Shown: positions 46,861 through 56,674, counted from the stretch's first letter. The stretch is 64,000 nt of DNA from an uncultured Aquimarina sp. (GCA_947503135.1 CANNCQ010000007.1:62001-126000), one strand, 5' to 3'. Numbers and translations are program-made. The notes: a model not told the origin generated them from the sequence alone.

Positions 46861-48492
46861 ATGATTAAATATTTTAAACAAATAATTCCGCTAACAATAA
46901 TGTTAGTTGTTTTATGGTCCTGTGAAGACGATTTGAATGTTCTTCCAGAAGATGATAGATTAACTCAAGATGCGGCTTTGATTAGTATAAATGATTTTGA
47001 ATCTTTTTTAGCGAAAGCTTATGGAGGGTTGTCATTAACAGGTCAAGATGGGCCAGAAGGAGATGGTGATATACAAGGTATTGGTGAGGACTTCTCTTCT
47101 TATATGCGTTTGTATTATCAACTTCAAGAATTACCAACAGATGAAGCAGTAATTGCTTGGAATGACCAAACTATTCAGGATTTAAACACTCAGTTATGGA
47201 CTTCTTCAGACCCGTTTTCTAGTGCTTTTTATTCCAGAATATTTTTTCAAGTCGCCGTAATAAATGAGTTTTTACGCCAAACGGACTCTGGTAATATTGA
47301 AGGAAGAGGATTTGACCTCGATGTAATAAGAGGCTTTAGAGCAGAAGCTAGATTTTTAAGAGCCCTTAGTTATTGGCATGCTTTAGATTTGTACGGTTCC
47401 CCAACTTTTGTAACTGAAGATAGAGTGGGGCTTTTCTCTCCTGAGCAAATTAGTAGAGCTGATTTATTTGAATACATAGAAAGTGAATTATTAGCTATAG
47501 AAAACGAAATAGCAGGGCCAAGAGAAAATCAATATGGAAGAGCGGATAGAGGAGCAGTATGGGCCTTGCTAAGTAAGCTGTATTTGAATTCTGAAGTTTA
47601 TTTGGGAGAAGGAAATGGACGCTTCAACGATTGTATTGACGTTTGTAATCGTTTAATAAATGCAGGTTATTCAATTGATGTAAATATACCATATAGTTAT
47701 TTGTTTTTGGCAGACAACGATTTAAATGGAGCTCAAAGCGAGGCGATATTTACAATTCCTTACGATGGTGTTAATACACAATCATTTGGAGGTTCAACTT
47801 TCCTGGTTCATGCAGCAGTTGGAGGAAGCATGGTTCCTGCTGATTTTGGTATTAATGGTGGATGGGCAGGTATTAGGTCTACAGAAGTTTTAATCGATTT
47901 ATTTGGTGAGCCAACTAATAATGATGAGGCAGACGATGTCCAACGAGAATGGGAAGACAAAAGATTAATAAGTCACACGCCAGGACAGACTCTTGAAATA
48001 GAAAGTTTAACAGTTTTTGAGCAAGGTTACGGAATAACAAAATTCAAAAACATAAAATCTGATGGCACACCAGGATCTGATCCTAACGTTCATCCAGATA
48101 CGGATTTTCATATGTTTCGATTATCGGATATTTATTTAACCTATGCCGAAGCAACTTTGAGAGGAGCAACAAACGGAGATTTAAATACGGCTTTAAATTT
48201 AATAAACACCCTTAGAGTCCGAGCGCATGAAGGATCAGCTGATTTTAATGTAAGTGCAGATGATTTAACCTTAGATTTTATTATTGATGAAAGAAGTAGG
48301 GAGTTGTATTGGGAAAATCACCGTAGAACTGATTTAGTACGTTATAATCAGTTTTCTGAAAACACGACATGGCCTTTTAAAGGAGGAGTGCCTAATGGAC
48401 AAACTACTCCAGCTTTTAGAGATTTATACCCAATTCCTCAAAATGAAATCGATGTAAACGCGAATCCATTACAACAGAACCCAGGATATTAA
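46861..48492 (+). CDS. susD: SusD/RagB family starch-binding lipoprotein
   Basis: 543 aa from ATG 46861 (the frame is open into susC, but that has no signal). Lipobox VLWSC in MIKYFKQIIPLTIMLVVLWSC. It forms the lid over the SusC channel and binds alpha-glucan. TPR-rich SusD features: the FRAEARFLRALSYWHALDLYG segment, RADLFEYIESELLAIE, ALLSKLYLNSEVY, then HMFRLSDIYLTYAEA, NTLRVRAHEG and the C-terminal RSRELYWENHRRTDLVRYNQF, ending in PIPQNEIDVNANPLQQNPGY. All are textbook. It is followed by susE after 23 bp. Confidence 0.95.
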   Translation: MIKYFKQIIPLTIMLVVLWSCEDDLNVLPEDDRLTQDAALISINDFESFLAKAYGGLSLTGQDGPEGDGDIQGIGEDFSSYMRLYYQLQELPTDEAVIAWNDQTIQDLNTQLWTSSDPFSSAFYSRIFFQVAVINEFLRQTDSGNIEGRGFDLDVIRGFRAEARFLRALSYWHALDLYGSPTFVTEDRVGLFSPEQISRADLFEYIESELLAIENEIAGPRENQYGRADRGAVWALLSKLYLNSEVYLGEGNGRFNDCIDVCNRLINAGYSIDVNIPYSYLFLADNDLNGAQSEAIFTIPYDGVNTQSFGGSTFLVHAAVGGSMVPADFGINGGWAGIRSTEVLIDLFGEPTNNDEADDVQREWEDKRLISHTPGQTLEIESLTVFEQGYGITKFKNIKSDGTPGSDPNVHPDTDFHMFRLSDIYLTYAEATLRGATNGDLNTALNLINTLRVRAHEGSADFNVSADDLTLDFIIDERSRELYWENHRRTDLVRYNQFSENTTWPFKGGVPNGQTTPAFRDLYPIPQNEIDVNANPLQQNPGY

Positions 48493-48515
48493 TAATTAAT
48501 ATAAAAAATATAGAA

Positions 48516-49643
48516 ATGAAACATTTAATTAAATACATCGCAATTGCGATATTAGCCACAGTTGCATTTTCTTGTCAAGAAGATGATAATATAGATTTTG
48601 TGTCAAGTTTAGTAACTGAACCCATTATTGTTAGCGAAGATGCTTTGATAGCAGTAACTGCTGATAATTTAGCTGATACTGCTTATACTCTGATATGGGA
48701 AGGAGCTGATTTTGGAGAAACACCAACCCCAGTTTTTTATGAAGTACTAGCGGGTTTGCCAGGAGCAAATGATAGCGAATATGAGGTGATCGCAGAAACA
48801 TCTAAAGTCTTTGCAGAAATTACGGGAGAAACGATAAATAACACGGCTCTTTTATTAGGCATAGAACCAGATGTTGAAGCACAATTAAACTTACGTGTTT
48901 TAGCTTTCTTGGGGGCTAGAACAAACACTAAAGTTAGTGCTCAGGATGTTACACTATCAGTTATTCCTTTTGATTCAGGAGTTGAAGTATTACCTCCACC
49001 AGTAGAAGGACAGCCAGAGTTGTTTTTAGTAGGAGCTATACAAGCATATTATGGTGTAAATGCATGGACACCTGAAGAGGCTTTACCAATGGCTTATATT
49101 GGTGATGGTACTACTCAATTATTTGAAGCTTACGTTAAAATAGGTGCTGAAGATGGAATTAAGTTTATTAGTGCCGCAGCTCCTTGGGCAGATTTAGAAG
49201 GTAACTATGGGCTTGAAACTGCGGGTGAAAATAATGGAGAAATTACTAATAATGGAGGTAGTTCTGATATTAGAGCTGGTGTTGAAGGGTTCTATTATGT
49301 AAGAGTTGATATAGATGCGTTGACTTTTGAGTTAGTTCAAATGAATTGGGGAATCATTGGAGACTCAACACCATTAGGATGGGATGGTGAAACAGCCCTG
49401 ATTTATAATTTTGAATCTAATAGCTTTATGCTTAATCAAAATTTAAACGACGGCGAATTGAAATTTAGAAGCTCTAACACAGGACAGGATTTAGGCGGAG
49501 GAGACTGGGATTTTAATATTGGGACAGATGCGAGCTCAACAGCTAAAGATATAGGCGATGGTAATTTTCCAGTTGTAGCAGGTAATTATGATATAGAATT
49601 AGCTATTGGAATTAGGGGTTCGACTACTGTTTCTGGGCTATAA
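48516..49643 (+). CDS. SusE/SusF-like starch-binding lipoprotein
   Basis: 375 aa. Lipobox AFSC in MKHLIKYIAIAILATVAFSC gives an outer-membrane lipoprotein. The N-terminal ~130 residues match the SusE Ig-like domain (AYTLIWEGADFGETPTPVFYE). Two SusE/F-type carbohydrate-binding modules follow: residues ~165-270 (ELFLVGAIQAYYGVNAW ... FYYVRVDI) and ~275-375 (WGIIGDSTPLGWDG ... ELKFRSSN ... WDFNIG). It presents surface starch to SusCD. The last few residues (after NYDIELAI) look less typical, but no alternative frame restores a better end. Confidence 0.88.
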   Translation: MKHLIKYIAIAILATVAFSCQEDDNIDFVSSLVTEPIIVSEDALIAVTADNLADTAYTLIWEGADFGETPTPVFYEVLAGLPGANDSEYEVIAETSKVFAEITGETINNTALLLGIEPDVEAQLNLRVLAFLGARTNTKVSAQDVTLSVIPFDSGVEVLPPPVEGQPELFLVGAIQAYYGVNAWTPEEALPMAYIGDGTTQLFEAYVKIGAEDGIKFISAAAPWADLEGNYGLETAGENNGEITNNGGSSDIRAGVEGFYYVRVDIDALTFELVQMNWGIIGDSTPLGWDGETALIYNFESNSFMLNQNLNDGELKFRSSNTGQDLGGGDWDFNIGTDASSTAKDIGDGNFPVVAGNYDIELAIGIRGSTTVSGL

Positions 49644-49693
49644 ATATCTTTAAATTGAGCTTTTAGTTAGCAAGATTTAACTTTTAAAATAAT

Positions 49694-49729
49694 AAGACTT
49701 AGATGAGAATTTATTTCTATCTAAGTCTT
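49694..49729 (+). terminator. Hairpin between susE and GH13 lipoprotein gene
   Basis: A perfect 11-bp stem (AAGACTTAGAT / ATCTAAGTCTT) with a 14-nt loop and a short T/A tail. It is probably a partial terminator, setting a lower level for the downstream amylase. No promoter was recognised after it. Confidence 0.55.
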
Positions 49730-49746
49730 TATAAAAAAGAACACAT

Positions 49747-51186
49747 ATGAAAATAAATATAATAAATCTTCTAGGTAGCTTTATTGGAATTAGCCTTGCT
49801 TTTGTTTCGTGTAATGATGATGAAAGTACCATATTTAATACTCCCCAAGATCCTATACCAGCGAAAATTACTTCTGGACTAGATTTATCTCAGATTAACA
49901 GTGAGACAAGTGATGGAATATTAATGCAAGCTTTTTATTGGGATGTAGAGCCAGTAGGAGAATGGTATAATAAGGTAACACCAATGCTAAAAAATTGGGC
50001 TGATAATGGTGTTAATCGTATTTGGCTTGCTCCACCAGGGAAAGGCCAATCTGGGGGATTCTCTATGGGTTACGACCCTTGTGATTATTTCGATTTAGGA
50101 GAGTTTGATCAACATGGATCAATTAGAACTAGATTTGGAACTAAGGATGAATTAGTTGCTCTAATTGATGAGGCTCATAGTAATGATTTAGAGGTGATAG
50201 CAGATATTGTTTTAAACCATAATTCGGGAGGACAGTTAGAAGTTAATCCAAACACTGGTACAGAGACTTTTACCAATTATATGTCACCTACAGGTTTTTT
50301 TCCAAGAACTTTCGATGATTTTTATCCTGACAGTGAAGGAAATGAAGATGAAGGAAGGTTTGGGGGGTTTGCCGATTTGAATCATAGTAAGCCTAATGTT
50401 CAAAATTGGCTTTGGAAAAATGATAATTCTGTAGCTAAATATTATAAAAGTATAGGTTTTGATGGTTGGCGCTTTGATTTCGTAAAAGGGTTTAGTACCG
50501 AATGGATAAAAGCATGGAATGCTGAGGTTGGTGGTACATCAATTGGTGAAAATTTTGATGGCAATGCCGATGTGCTAAGGAGGTGGACGGCTGAAGCAGA
50601 ATCGTCTGCTTTTGATTTTGCTTGTTTTTTTAAGTTAGATGAAGCTTTAGATAGAAATAATGACCTAAGAATTTTAGCAAATAATGATCGTGATATGTTA
50701 AGAAAGACTAATCCTGAACTAGCTTTTACTTTTACAGCTAATCATGATACCGATGGTCGAGACGAAGTAGGAGAAGATGGATTCATTAGTCCTGAAAAAA
50801 AGATGATTGCCTATTCTTATATACTTGCGCACGATGGGAAGCCTACAATTTTTATAAGTGATTATGAAAACTTAGATTTTCGAAAAGATTTACAAAGACT
50901 GATGGCAATTCACAATTCAATTGCTTCAGGAGAAGTTACTGTTTTATTTAGCTCAAAGGATTTGTATGCAATGCGAAGAGAAGGGTCTGATAATAATCCA
51001 GGTTTAATTCATATAATCAACATTTCAGACGAGGTTGAAAATATTGTTGTCGATACTAATTGGGATAATGCTATTTTATTTGATTACACTCGTAATGTGC
51101 AGTTAGAGCCAATTACAAATTCAGATGGGAGCATAACACTACCGATCCCACCAAATAGTTATGGAGTATGGTCGGTAGCCCAATAA
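49747..51186 (+). CDS. GH13 alpha-amylase lipoprotein downstream of susE
   Basis: 479 aa. Lipobox FVSC in MKINIINLLGSFIGISLAFVSC. A ~40-residue linker leads into the barrel: GILMQAFYWDVEP, ADIVLNHNSGG, GWRFDFVKG (nucleophile Asp), IGENFDG (acid/base Glu) and FTANHDTDG (third Asp). The FDFV and NHDTDG context resembles bacterial cytosolic/liquefying-type GH13 enzymes, yet here it is a lipoprotein, so it likely works at the outer membrane alongside SusCDE, the role SusG has in Bacteroides. A C-terminal beta domain ends the protein at PPNSYGVWSV. Confidence 0.92.
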   Translation: MKINIINLLGSFIGISLAFVSCNDDESTIFNTPQDPIPAKITSGLDLSQINSETSDGILMQAFYWDVEPVGEWYNKVTPMLKNWADNGVNRIWLAPPGKGQSGGFSMGYDPCDYFDLGEFDQHGSIRTRFGTKDELVALIDEAHSNDLEVIADIVLNHNSGGQLEVNPNTGTETFTNYMSPTGFFPRTFDDFYPDSEGNEDEGRFGGFADLNHSKPNVQNWLWKNDNSVAKYYKSIGFDGWRFDFVKGFSTEWIKAWNAEVGGTSIGENFDGNADVLRRWTAEAESSAFDFACFFKLDEALDRNNDLRILANNDRDMLRKTNPELAFTFTANHDTDGRDEVGEDGFISPEKKMIAYSYILAHDGKPTIFISDYENLDFRKDLQRLMAIHNSIASGEVTVLFSSKDLYAMRREGSDNNPGLIHIINISDEVENIVVDTNWDNAILFDYTRNVQLEPITNSDGSITLPIPPNSYGVWSVAQ

Positions 51187-51412
51187 TACATTGTTGTTGT
51201 TTATAGTAGTTTAGTTAGTTAGCTAAACAGAGGGAATCTTGCTTTTTTTGATTTTTTAAGTAAGCTACCAAACAGAAAAGGGGGTCATTTTGTGCTTCCT
51301 TTTTTGCCTTTTAAATAGGATCTTATTTTTTCATTCATAAGTGTGTTTCTATATATTCAATTAAAACCCCCGATTTATTTATTCATTACATATAATTTTA
51401 TAACCCGTCATT

Positions 51413-54400
51413 ATGTATAAATATTTCTTAATATTTCTGTTATTAGGTTGTTCTAAAACAGGTAAAATAAAAGAGGCGAAGTTTACCCAGTTTAGTGAAT
51501 TAAATTCTGAGTATACAGGAGTTACGTTTAACAATTTGATAGAGGAAAGCTTAACTAATTTTTTTCAGGCATATAACTATGCTTATAACGGGGGAGGGGT
51601 TGCGGTTGGTGATATTAATAACGACGGATTACCGGATATATACTTTACAGGAAACCAAGTTCAGGATAAATTATATTTGAACTTAGGTGATTTTAAATTT
51701 AAAGATATTACATCAACATCAGGTTTTAAATACAATAGCTCATGGCATAATGGAGTTACTATGGTGGATGTTAATAATGATGGTTTGCTTGATATTTATA
51801 TATGCAAAGGAGGTTGGGTAGATAAGCCAACACAAAGAGAGAATTTGTTATATATTAATCAAGGGGATGATACTTTTAAAGAGCAATCAAAAGCATATGG
51901 TTTGAATGATTCAGGCTTTTCTATGATGGCCTCTTTTTTTGATGCAGATAATGATAACGATTTAGACATGTATTTGGTAAATAGGCCTAAAGACTTTTTT
52001 ATGCCATTATCATATTATCTCGATTTAAAACAAAAAAATAAGGAAGAATTTAGCGATAAGCTATACATAAATAATTCAGGTAAATTTAAGGAAGTTTCCA
52101 AAACTAAAGGAATCACGGATAATTTTGCCAATGGGTTGGGAATCGTTACTTCTGATATTGATAACAATGGAGCTATAGATATTTATGTAGCTAATGATTA
52201 TTTTGAACATGATTATTTATATTCTAATGACGGGAGCGGCTTTTTTGAGCAAAAAATAAAGGAAGCTACTAAGCATGTTTCGTTTTCGAGTATGGGGGTT
52301 GATGTAGCCGATTTTAATAATGATGGATTAGAGGATATTGTTAGTTTGGAAATGTCTCCTGAAGACTATGTGAGGTCTAAAACAAATATGGCCTCAATGA
52401 ATGTAAAACAATACGAAACATTAATTGATAAAGGTTTTCATAATCAATACATGCATAATTCATTACAATTAAATAGAGGAGATAATTTTTTTAGTGAAAT
52501 TTCTCAATTAGCAGGGATAGCAAAAACAGATTGGAGTTGGGCTTGTTTAGCAGCAGATTTTGATAATGATGGTAAAAATGATATTTATGTAACTAATGGT
52601 TTTAAAAGAGATATTTGGAATAAAGACGCTAATAAAAAATACTTAGAATACAGTGAAAAAGGATTGCATAAAAACAAACCTAAAAATCAAATAATTAAGG
52701 AAATTGTTGATTTTTTTCCTTCTAATAAATTGTCAAATTACATGTATCGCAACCAAGGTTCACTTCAATTTGAAAATAAGAGTCAACAATGGGGTTTAGG
52801 CACGCCAAGCTTTTCAAATGGTGCAGCGTATGCGGATTTTGATAATGACGGTGATTTAGATTTAGTGGTAAATAATATTGACGATGAAGCGTTTATTTAT
52901 AAAAACAATACAGAAAAAATATCGAAGAATAATTTCCTAAAAATTAAATTGAAAGGCCCAATTAAAAATGGCAATGGTTTGGGAGCAAAGGTGACCTTAT
53001 ATCATTCAGATAGCATTCAGTATAAGGATTTCAAAACGGTAAGAGGCTACTTGTCATCCGTTGAGCCGATGATGCATTTTGGGCTAGAGAAACTCAAAAA
53101 AATTGATTCTATTGAGGTGAAATGGTTGGACGGAAGTGTTAATAGGCTTTATGAAATTAGCGCAAATCAAATATTGAAAATTGATTACAAAGAGTCAACT
53201 AAAGACAAGGTTATAAAATTAGAGAAAACTCCATTGTTGAAAGAGGTTTCTGAGACTGCTTTTAATGGAGGAATAACTCATGTTGAAAATAGTTATGATG
53301 ATTATAAGCATCAAATACTATTGCCGCACAAGTTGTCGACTTTGGGACCAGCTTTGGCATCAGGGGATTTTAATAACGATGGTTTAGAGGATTTTTATGT
53401 TGGAGGGGCAAAAGATTTTAAAGGCCGATTAATGGTGCAAACTGCAGGAGGAATGTTTAATGAGAGTAATCAAAAGGTGTTTGATGTTGATATTGGGTAT
53501 GAAGATGTAGCGGCCCAATTTTTAGATGTTGACGGGGATAAAGATTTGGATTTATATGTGGTAAGCGGTGGAAATGAATGGGAGCGAGGAAGTGTTTATT
53601 ATCAAGATAGACTTTACCTTAATGACAAAGGGAAGTTTGTTAAAAGCGATCAAATACCTTCGATTACTTCTAGTGGATCATGTGTGGTGTCCTTGGATTT
53701 TGATAATGATGGAGATTTAGATCTTTTTGTTGGTGCGAGGCATGTTCCAAGAGAATATCCAAAAGCACCGAAAAGTTATTTGTTAGAAAATGTTAAGGGT
53801 AATTATATTGATGCTACTTCAAAAGTAGCAAGTTCATTTGCGGATTTAGGTATGGTTACCTCAGCTGTAAAAGCAAATATTGATAACGACAATTTAGAGG
53901 AGTTAATTATTGTAGGTGAGTGGATGCAAGTAAGAGTATTTAAATGGGTGGTTAATAGGTATTTGGAGATTACGGGTAAAGTTGGATTGAGAGACACTTA
54001 TGGATGGTGGAATACGGTTGTTGCAGATGATGTTGATGCCGATGGTGATATGGACTTAATAGTTGGTAATCTCGGATTAAATTATAAGTTTAAAGCAAGT
54101 CAAGAAAAACCATTTTATATATATGCAGACGACTATGATAAAAATGGAACTCAAGATGTATTTTTGGCTAAAGGGGTAAAAGGGAAAATAGTACCTATAA
54201 GAGGTAAAGAATGCTCCACACAACAGCTTCCTGGGTTGTCTAAAAAATTTAAGACTTATAATGAGTTTGCAAATGCCGATTTATTAGATATTATTGGAGA
54301 AGATCAAAGTAAATCAACTAAATATAAAGTATCACTTTTTTCAAGTGTTATTTTAATAAATACTGACGGTTTTTTTAAGATCAATAAACTTCCTGTTGAG

Positions 54401-54727
54401 ACTCAATTTTCCACCGTTAATGGTATTGTTGTGGATGACTTTGATGGTGATAACATTAAAGATATTTTATTAGGAGGAAACCGTTTTAATGTTGAGGTAG
54501 AAACAACTCGTTCTGATGCTTCAATAGGGCTTTTATTACAAGGTAATGGAAAGGGCGATTTTAGGGCTTTGTCTCGGAAAGAAAGTGGTTTGTTTATTCC
54601 CGAAAATGTAAAAAATATGTTGCCTTTAAGCTTAGGTATTCAAAATAATAAAGGCATATTAATAGGGGTAAATAATGGATCGGTAAAACTTTACTCTAGT
54701 GATAAATACATTAAAAAAGACCGCTGA
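51413..54727 (+). CDS. FG-GAP/VCBS repeat lipoprotein with ASPIC/UnbV domain
   Basis: 1104 aa. Lipobox LLGC in MYKYFLIFLLLGCSK, so a surface or periplasmic lipoprotein. Many FG-GAP/VCBS blades with calcium-loop patterns such as DINNDGLPDIYF, DVNNDGLLDIYI, DFDNDGDLDLVV and DVDGDKDLDLYV fill residues ~60-470 and ~620-1060, suggesting two beta-propellers. Between them (~residues 500-600) lies an ASPIC/UnbV domain (GNGLGAKVTLYHSD ... GLEKLKKIDSIEVKWLDGS). The molecular role of such proteins is not settled; they are common near SusCD loci in Bacteroidota. It begins 226 bp after the PUL amylase and ends in its own terminator, so whether it belongs to the PUL is open. Confidence 0.88.
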   Translation: MYKYFLIFLLLGCSKTGKIKEAKFTQFSELNSEYTGVTFNNLIEESLTNFFQAYNYAYNGGGVAVGDINNDGLPDIYFTGNQVQDKLYLNLGDFKFKDITSTSGFKYNSSWHNGVTMVDVNNDGLLDIYICKGGWVDKPTQRENLLYINQGDDTFKEQSKAYGLNDSGFSMMASFFDADNDNDLDMYLVNRPKDFFMPLSYYLDLKQKNKEEFSDKLYINNSGKFKEVSKTKGITDNFANGLGIVTSDIDNNGAIDIYVANDYFEHDYLYSNDGSGFFEQKIKEATKHVSFSSMGVDVADFNNDGLEDIVSLEMSPEDYVRSKTNMASMNVKQYETLIDKGFHNQYMHNSLQLNRGDNFFSEISQLAGIAKTDWSWACLAADFDNDGKNDIYVTNGFKRDIWNKDANKKYLEYSEKGLHKNKPKNQIIKEIVDFFPSNKLSNYMYRNQGSLQFENKSQQWGLGTPSFSNGAAYADFDNDGDLDLVVNNIDDEAFIYKNNTEKISKNNFLKIKLKGPIKNGNGLGAKVTLYHSDSIQYKDFKTVRGYLSSVEPMMHFGLEKLKKIDSIEVKWLDGSVNRLYEISANQILKIDYKESTKDKVIKLEKTPLLKEVSETAFNGGITHVENSYDDYKHQILLPHKLSTLGPALASGDFNNDGLEDFYVGGAKDFKGRLMVQTAGGMFNESNQKVFDVDIGYEDVAAQFLDVDGDKDLDLYVVSGGNEWERGSVYYQDRLYLNDKGKFVKSDQIPSITSSGSCVVSLDFDNDGDLDLFVGARHVPREYPKAPKSYLLENVKGNYIDATSKVASSFADLGMVTSAVKANIDNDNLEELIIVGEWMQVRVFKWVVNRYLEITGKVGLRDTYGWWNTVVADDVDADGDMDLIVGNLGLNYKFKASQEKPFYIYADDYDKNGTQDVFLAKGVKGKIVPIRGKECSTQQLPGLSKKFKTYNEFANADLLDIIGEDQSKSTKYKVSLFSSVILINTDGFFKINKLPVETQFSTVNGIVVDDFDGDNIKDILLGGNRFNVEVETTRSDASIGLLLQGNGKGDFRALSRKESGLFIPENVKNMLPLSLGIQNNKGILIGVNNGSVKLYSSDKYIKKDR

Positions 54728-54747
54728 AATTGATTACAGCGGTCTTT
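54716..54747. terminator. Bidirectional terminator overlapping a stop codon
   Basis: A perfect 11-bp stem (AAAGACCGCTG / CAGCGGTCTTT) with a 10-nt loop. The TGA stop of the FG-GAP gene (54725-54727) is at the top of the left arm. Converging prfA ends 28 bp away, so it serves both strands. Confidence 0.82.
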
Positions 54748-54774
54748 TCTAATGTATAAATAATCAATTAAAAC

Positions 54775-55851
54775 TTAAAAAACATCATTATTTTCTTTAA
54801 GCTTTTCGGTGTTTTCGACAAGCATAAGTTCGTCAATAATTTTTTGAATATCACCGTTTATTATGTTTTGTAAATCGTATAACGTTAAACCAATTCTATG
54901 ATCGGTTACACGCCCTTGCGGGTAGTTATAGGTTCTAATTTTTGCAGAACGGTCACCGCTACTAACCATGCTTTTTCGTTTAGCAGAATCAGCTTCCATT
55001 TTTTTAGCTAATTCAATTTCGTATAGTCGCGAACGTAAAACCTTCAATGCCTTTTCTAAGTTTTTATGTGACGACTTTTGGTCCTGACAACTTACAATCA
55101 TTCCTGTAGGTTCATGGTGTAGTTTAATTGCAGAATAGGTAGTATTTACAGATTGCCCTCCAGGCCCAGTTGATGTGGTACGTTCAATACGCACTTCAGT
55201 CATGTCTAATTCTACATCAAACTCCTCAGCCTCGGGAAGTACCATTACTGTAGCAGCACTAGTATGAACGCGCCCTTGAGTTTCTGTTTGCGGAACACGT
55301 TGTACTCGGTGCACACCAGCTTCAAATTTTAATGTTCCATAAACATCCTCTCCATTGACTTCAAAAATAATTTCCTTAAAACCTCCGCTGGTACCCTCAC
55401 TTATATCAACAACACTGGTAGACCACCCTTTGCTACTACAATATTTTTCGTACATGCGGAATAAATCACCTGCAAAAATACTTGCTTCATCCCCACCTGT
55501 ACCTGCCCTTACTTCAACAACACAGTTTTTAGCATCTTCAGGATCCTTGGGTACCAACATATGGCGAATTTTCTCCTCCATCTCAGGCAATGCTTGTTTA
55601 GCCTCATCTAGCTCTATTTTTGCCATTTCAACCATTTCGTCATCACTACCATCGGCAATAATTTCTTGAGCTTCAGTAAGGTTGTTTGTTAGTTGAATAT
55701 ACGTGTCACGTATATCCATTATGGCTTTTAAGTCTTTATATTCTTTATTTATCTTAACATAGCGCTTTTGATCAGAAATGATATCTGGTTGGATAATCAA
55801 ATCAGTAATTTCATCAAAACGTTGTTTTACGATATTTAATTTATCTAGCAT
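54775..55851 (-). CDS. prfA: Peptide chain release factor 1
   Basis: 358 aa. RF1 ends translation at UAA and UAG. It shows the stop-codon-reading PxT-type motif in [18 protein letters not shown] and the peptidyl-tRNA-hydrolysing GGQ in [19 protein letters not shown]. The N-terminal coiled-coil domain, [22 protein letters not shown] and the late [19 protein letters not shown] complete the family pattern. It is 36 bp downstream of the sirtuin gene on the same strand. Confidence 0.97.
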   Translation of the reverse strand: MLDKLNIVKQRFDEITDLIIQPDIISDQKRYVKINKEYKDLKAIMDIRDTYIQLTNNLTEAQEIIADGSDDEMVEMAKIELDEAKQALPEMEEKIRHMLVPKDPEDAKNCVVEVRAGTGGDEASIFAGDLFRMYEKYCSSKGWSTSVVDISEGTSGGFKEIIFEVNGEDVYGTLKFEAGVHRVQRVPQTETQGRVHTSAATVMVLPEAEEFDVELDMTEVRIERTTSTGPGGQSVNTTYSAIKLHHEPTGMIVSCQDQKSSHKNLEKALKVLRSRLYEIELAKKMEADSAKRKSMVSSGDRSAKIRTYNYPQGRVTDHRIGLTLYDLQNIINGDIQKIIDELMLVENTEKLKENNDVF

Positions 55852-55887
55852 AATCTTATGAAAATAGAAACGCGAAGTTAGGGAATT

Positions 55888-56568
55888 CTAAAGACTTTTT
55901 AGAGCTTCTTTTAAGGTGGTTAAACCTTTACTTGCTCCTTCTTTAATTAATTTAATAGAGGGAGGTATCGATTCTGAAGGTTTAGGGTCGATATAAAAAA
56001 CGGTTGCGTTATTGGGCGCAAATTGAAACAGGCTAGCTGCAGGATATACTTGTAAGGAGGTACCAATTATTACAACAATATCAGCCTTGTTTATAATTGA
56101 AACGGCAGTATCCAATAAAGGGACTTCTTCTCCAAACCATACGATATGGGGACGTAAGGGGTAGCCTTTTGGGTCGTAGTTTAAATGGTCTAAATCTTCA
56201 TTCCAAGGAACAATATAATTCTCATCGACGGTACTTCGAGCCTTTTTTAATTCTCCATGTAAGTGGAGTACCGCTGAGCTTCCGGCACGCTCGTGCAAAT
56301 CGTCAACATTTTGGGTTATGATGGATACCTTATATTCTTTCTCTAATTCGGCTAAAATAAGGTGGCCTTTATTGGGCTTAACTTCTTTTAGTTGACGCCT
56401 TCTTTGATTGTAAAATTCATAAACAAGTTTAGGATTTTTTTCAAAACCCGTTAATGTAGCTACATCCATTACATCGTGTCCTTCCCATAAACCGTCGGAG
56501 CCTCTAAAGGTGTTGATGCCGCTTTCTGCACTCATTCCAGCGCCCGACAAAATAACTAAATGTTTCAT
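55888..56568 (-). CDS. cobB: Sir2 family NAD-dependent protein deacylase without zinc cysteines
   Basis: 226 aa. Removes acyl groups from lysines with NAD. Rossmann and catalytic parts are intact: ILSGAGMSAESGINTFRGSDGLW, the class III-type YEFYNQRRR (Tyr and Arg that favour succinyl/malonyl-lysine), ITQNVDDLHERAG, the catalytic His in LHLHGEL, then PLRPHIVWFGEEVP and VIIGTSLQVYPAA. The small zinc domain (residues ~125-150, RSTVDENYIVPWNEDLDHL) has none of the four cysteines seen in most sirtuins. It likely keeps activity through a zinc-free fold. Confidence 0.92.
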   Translation of the reverse strand: MKHLVILSGAGMSAESGINTFRGSDGLWEGHDVMDVATLTGFEKNPKLVYEFYNQRRRQLKEVKPNKGHLILAELEKEYKVSIITQNVDDLHERAGSSAVLHLHGELKKARSTVDENYIVPWNEDLDHLNYDPKGYPLRPHIVWFGEEVPLLDTAVSIINKADIVVIIGTSLQVYPAASLFQFAPNNATVFYIDPKPSESIPPSIKLIKEGASKGLTTLKEALKSL

Positions 56569-56657
56569 TGCTAATAAGTATATTGAATTATTTGCTAAAT
56601 AGATTTTTAAGTTTAAGAAATAAGTTCAAGTTAGAGAATTTTATAGTAATATTATAA

Positions 56658-56669
56658 ATCAAATTTGAT
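56658..56669. promoter_or_regulatory. Palindrome just upstream of the VIT1-like gene
   Basis: ATCAAATTTGAT is a perfect 12-bp inverted repeat ending 5 bp before the ATG. It may be an operator or chance in AT-rich DNA. Confidence 0.3.
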
Positions 56670-56674
56670 ATTAG

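Noticed and set aside
49590..49643. Possible frameshift at the end of the SusE-like gene
   Set aside because: The last residues look atypical, but neither other frame gives a better SusE-like ending and the overall length is normal.
51209..51228. GTTTAG / CTAAAC inverted repeat after the fourth GH13 gene
   Set aside because: Six-bp stem and the T run is about 25 bp away; too weak to call a terminator.
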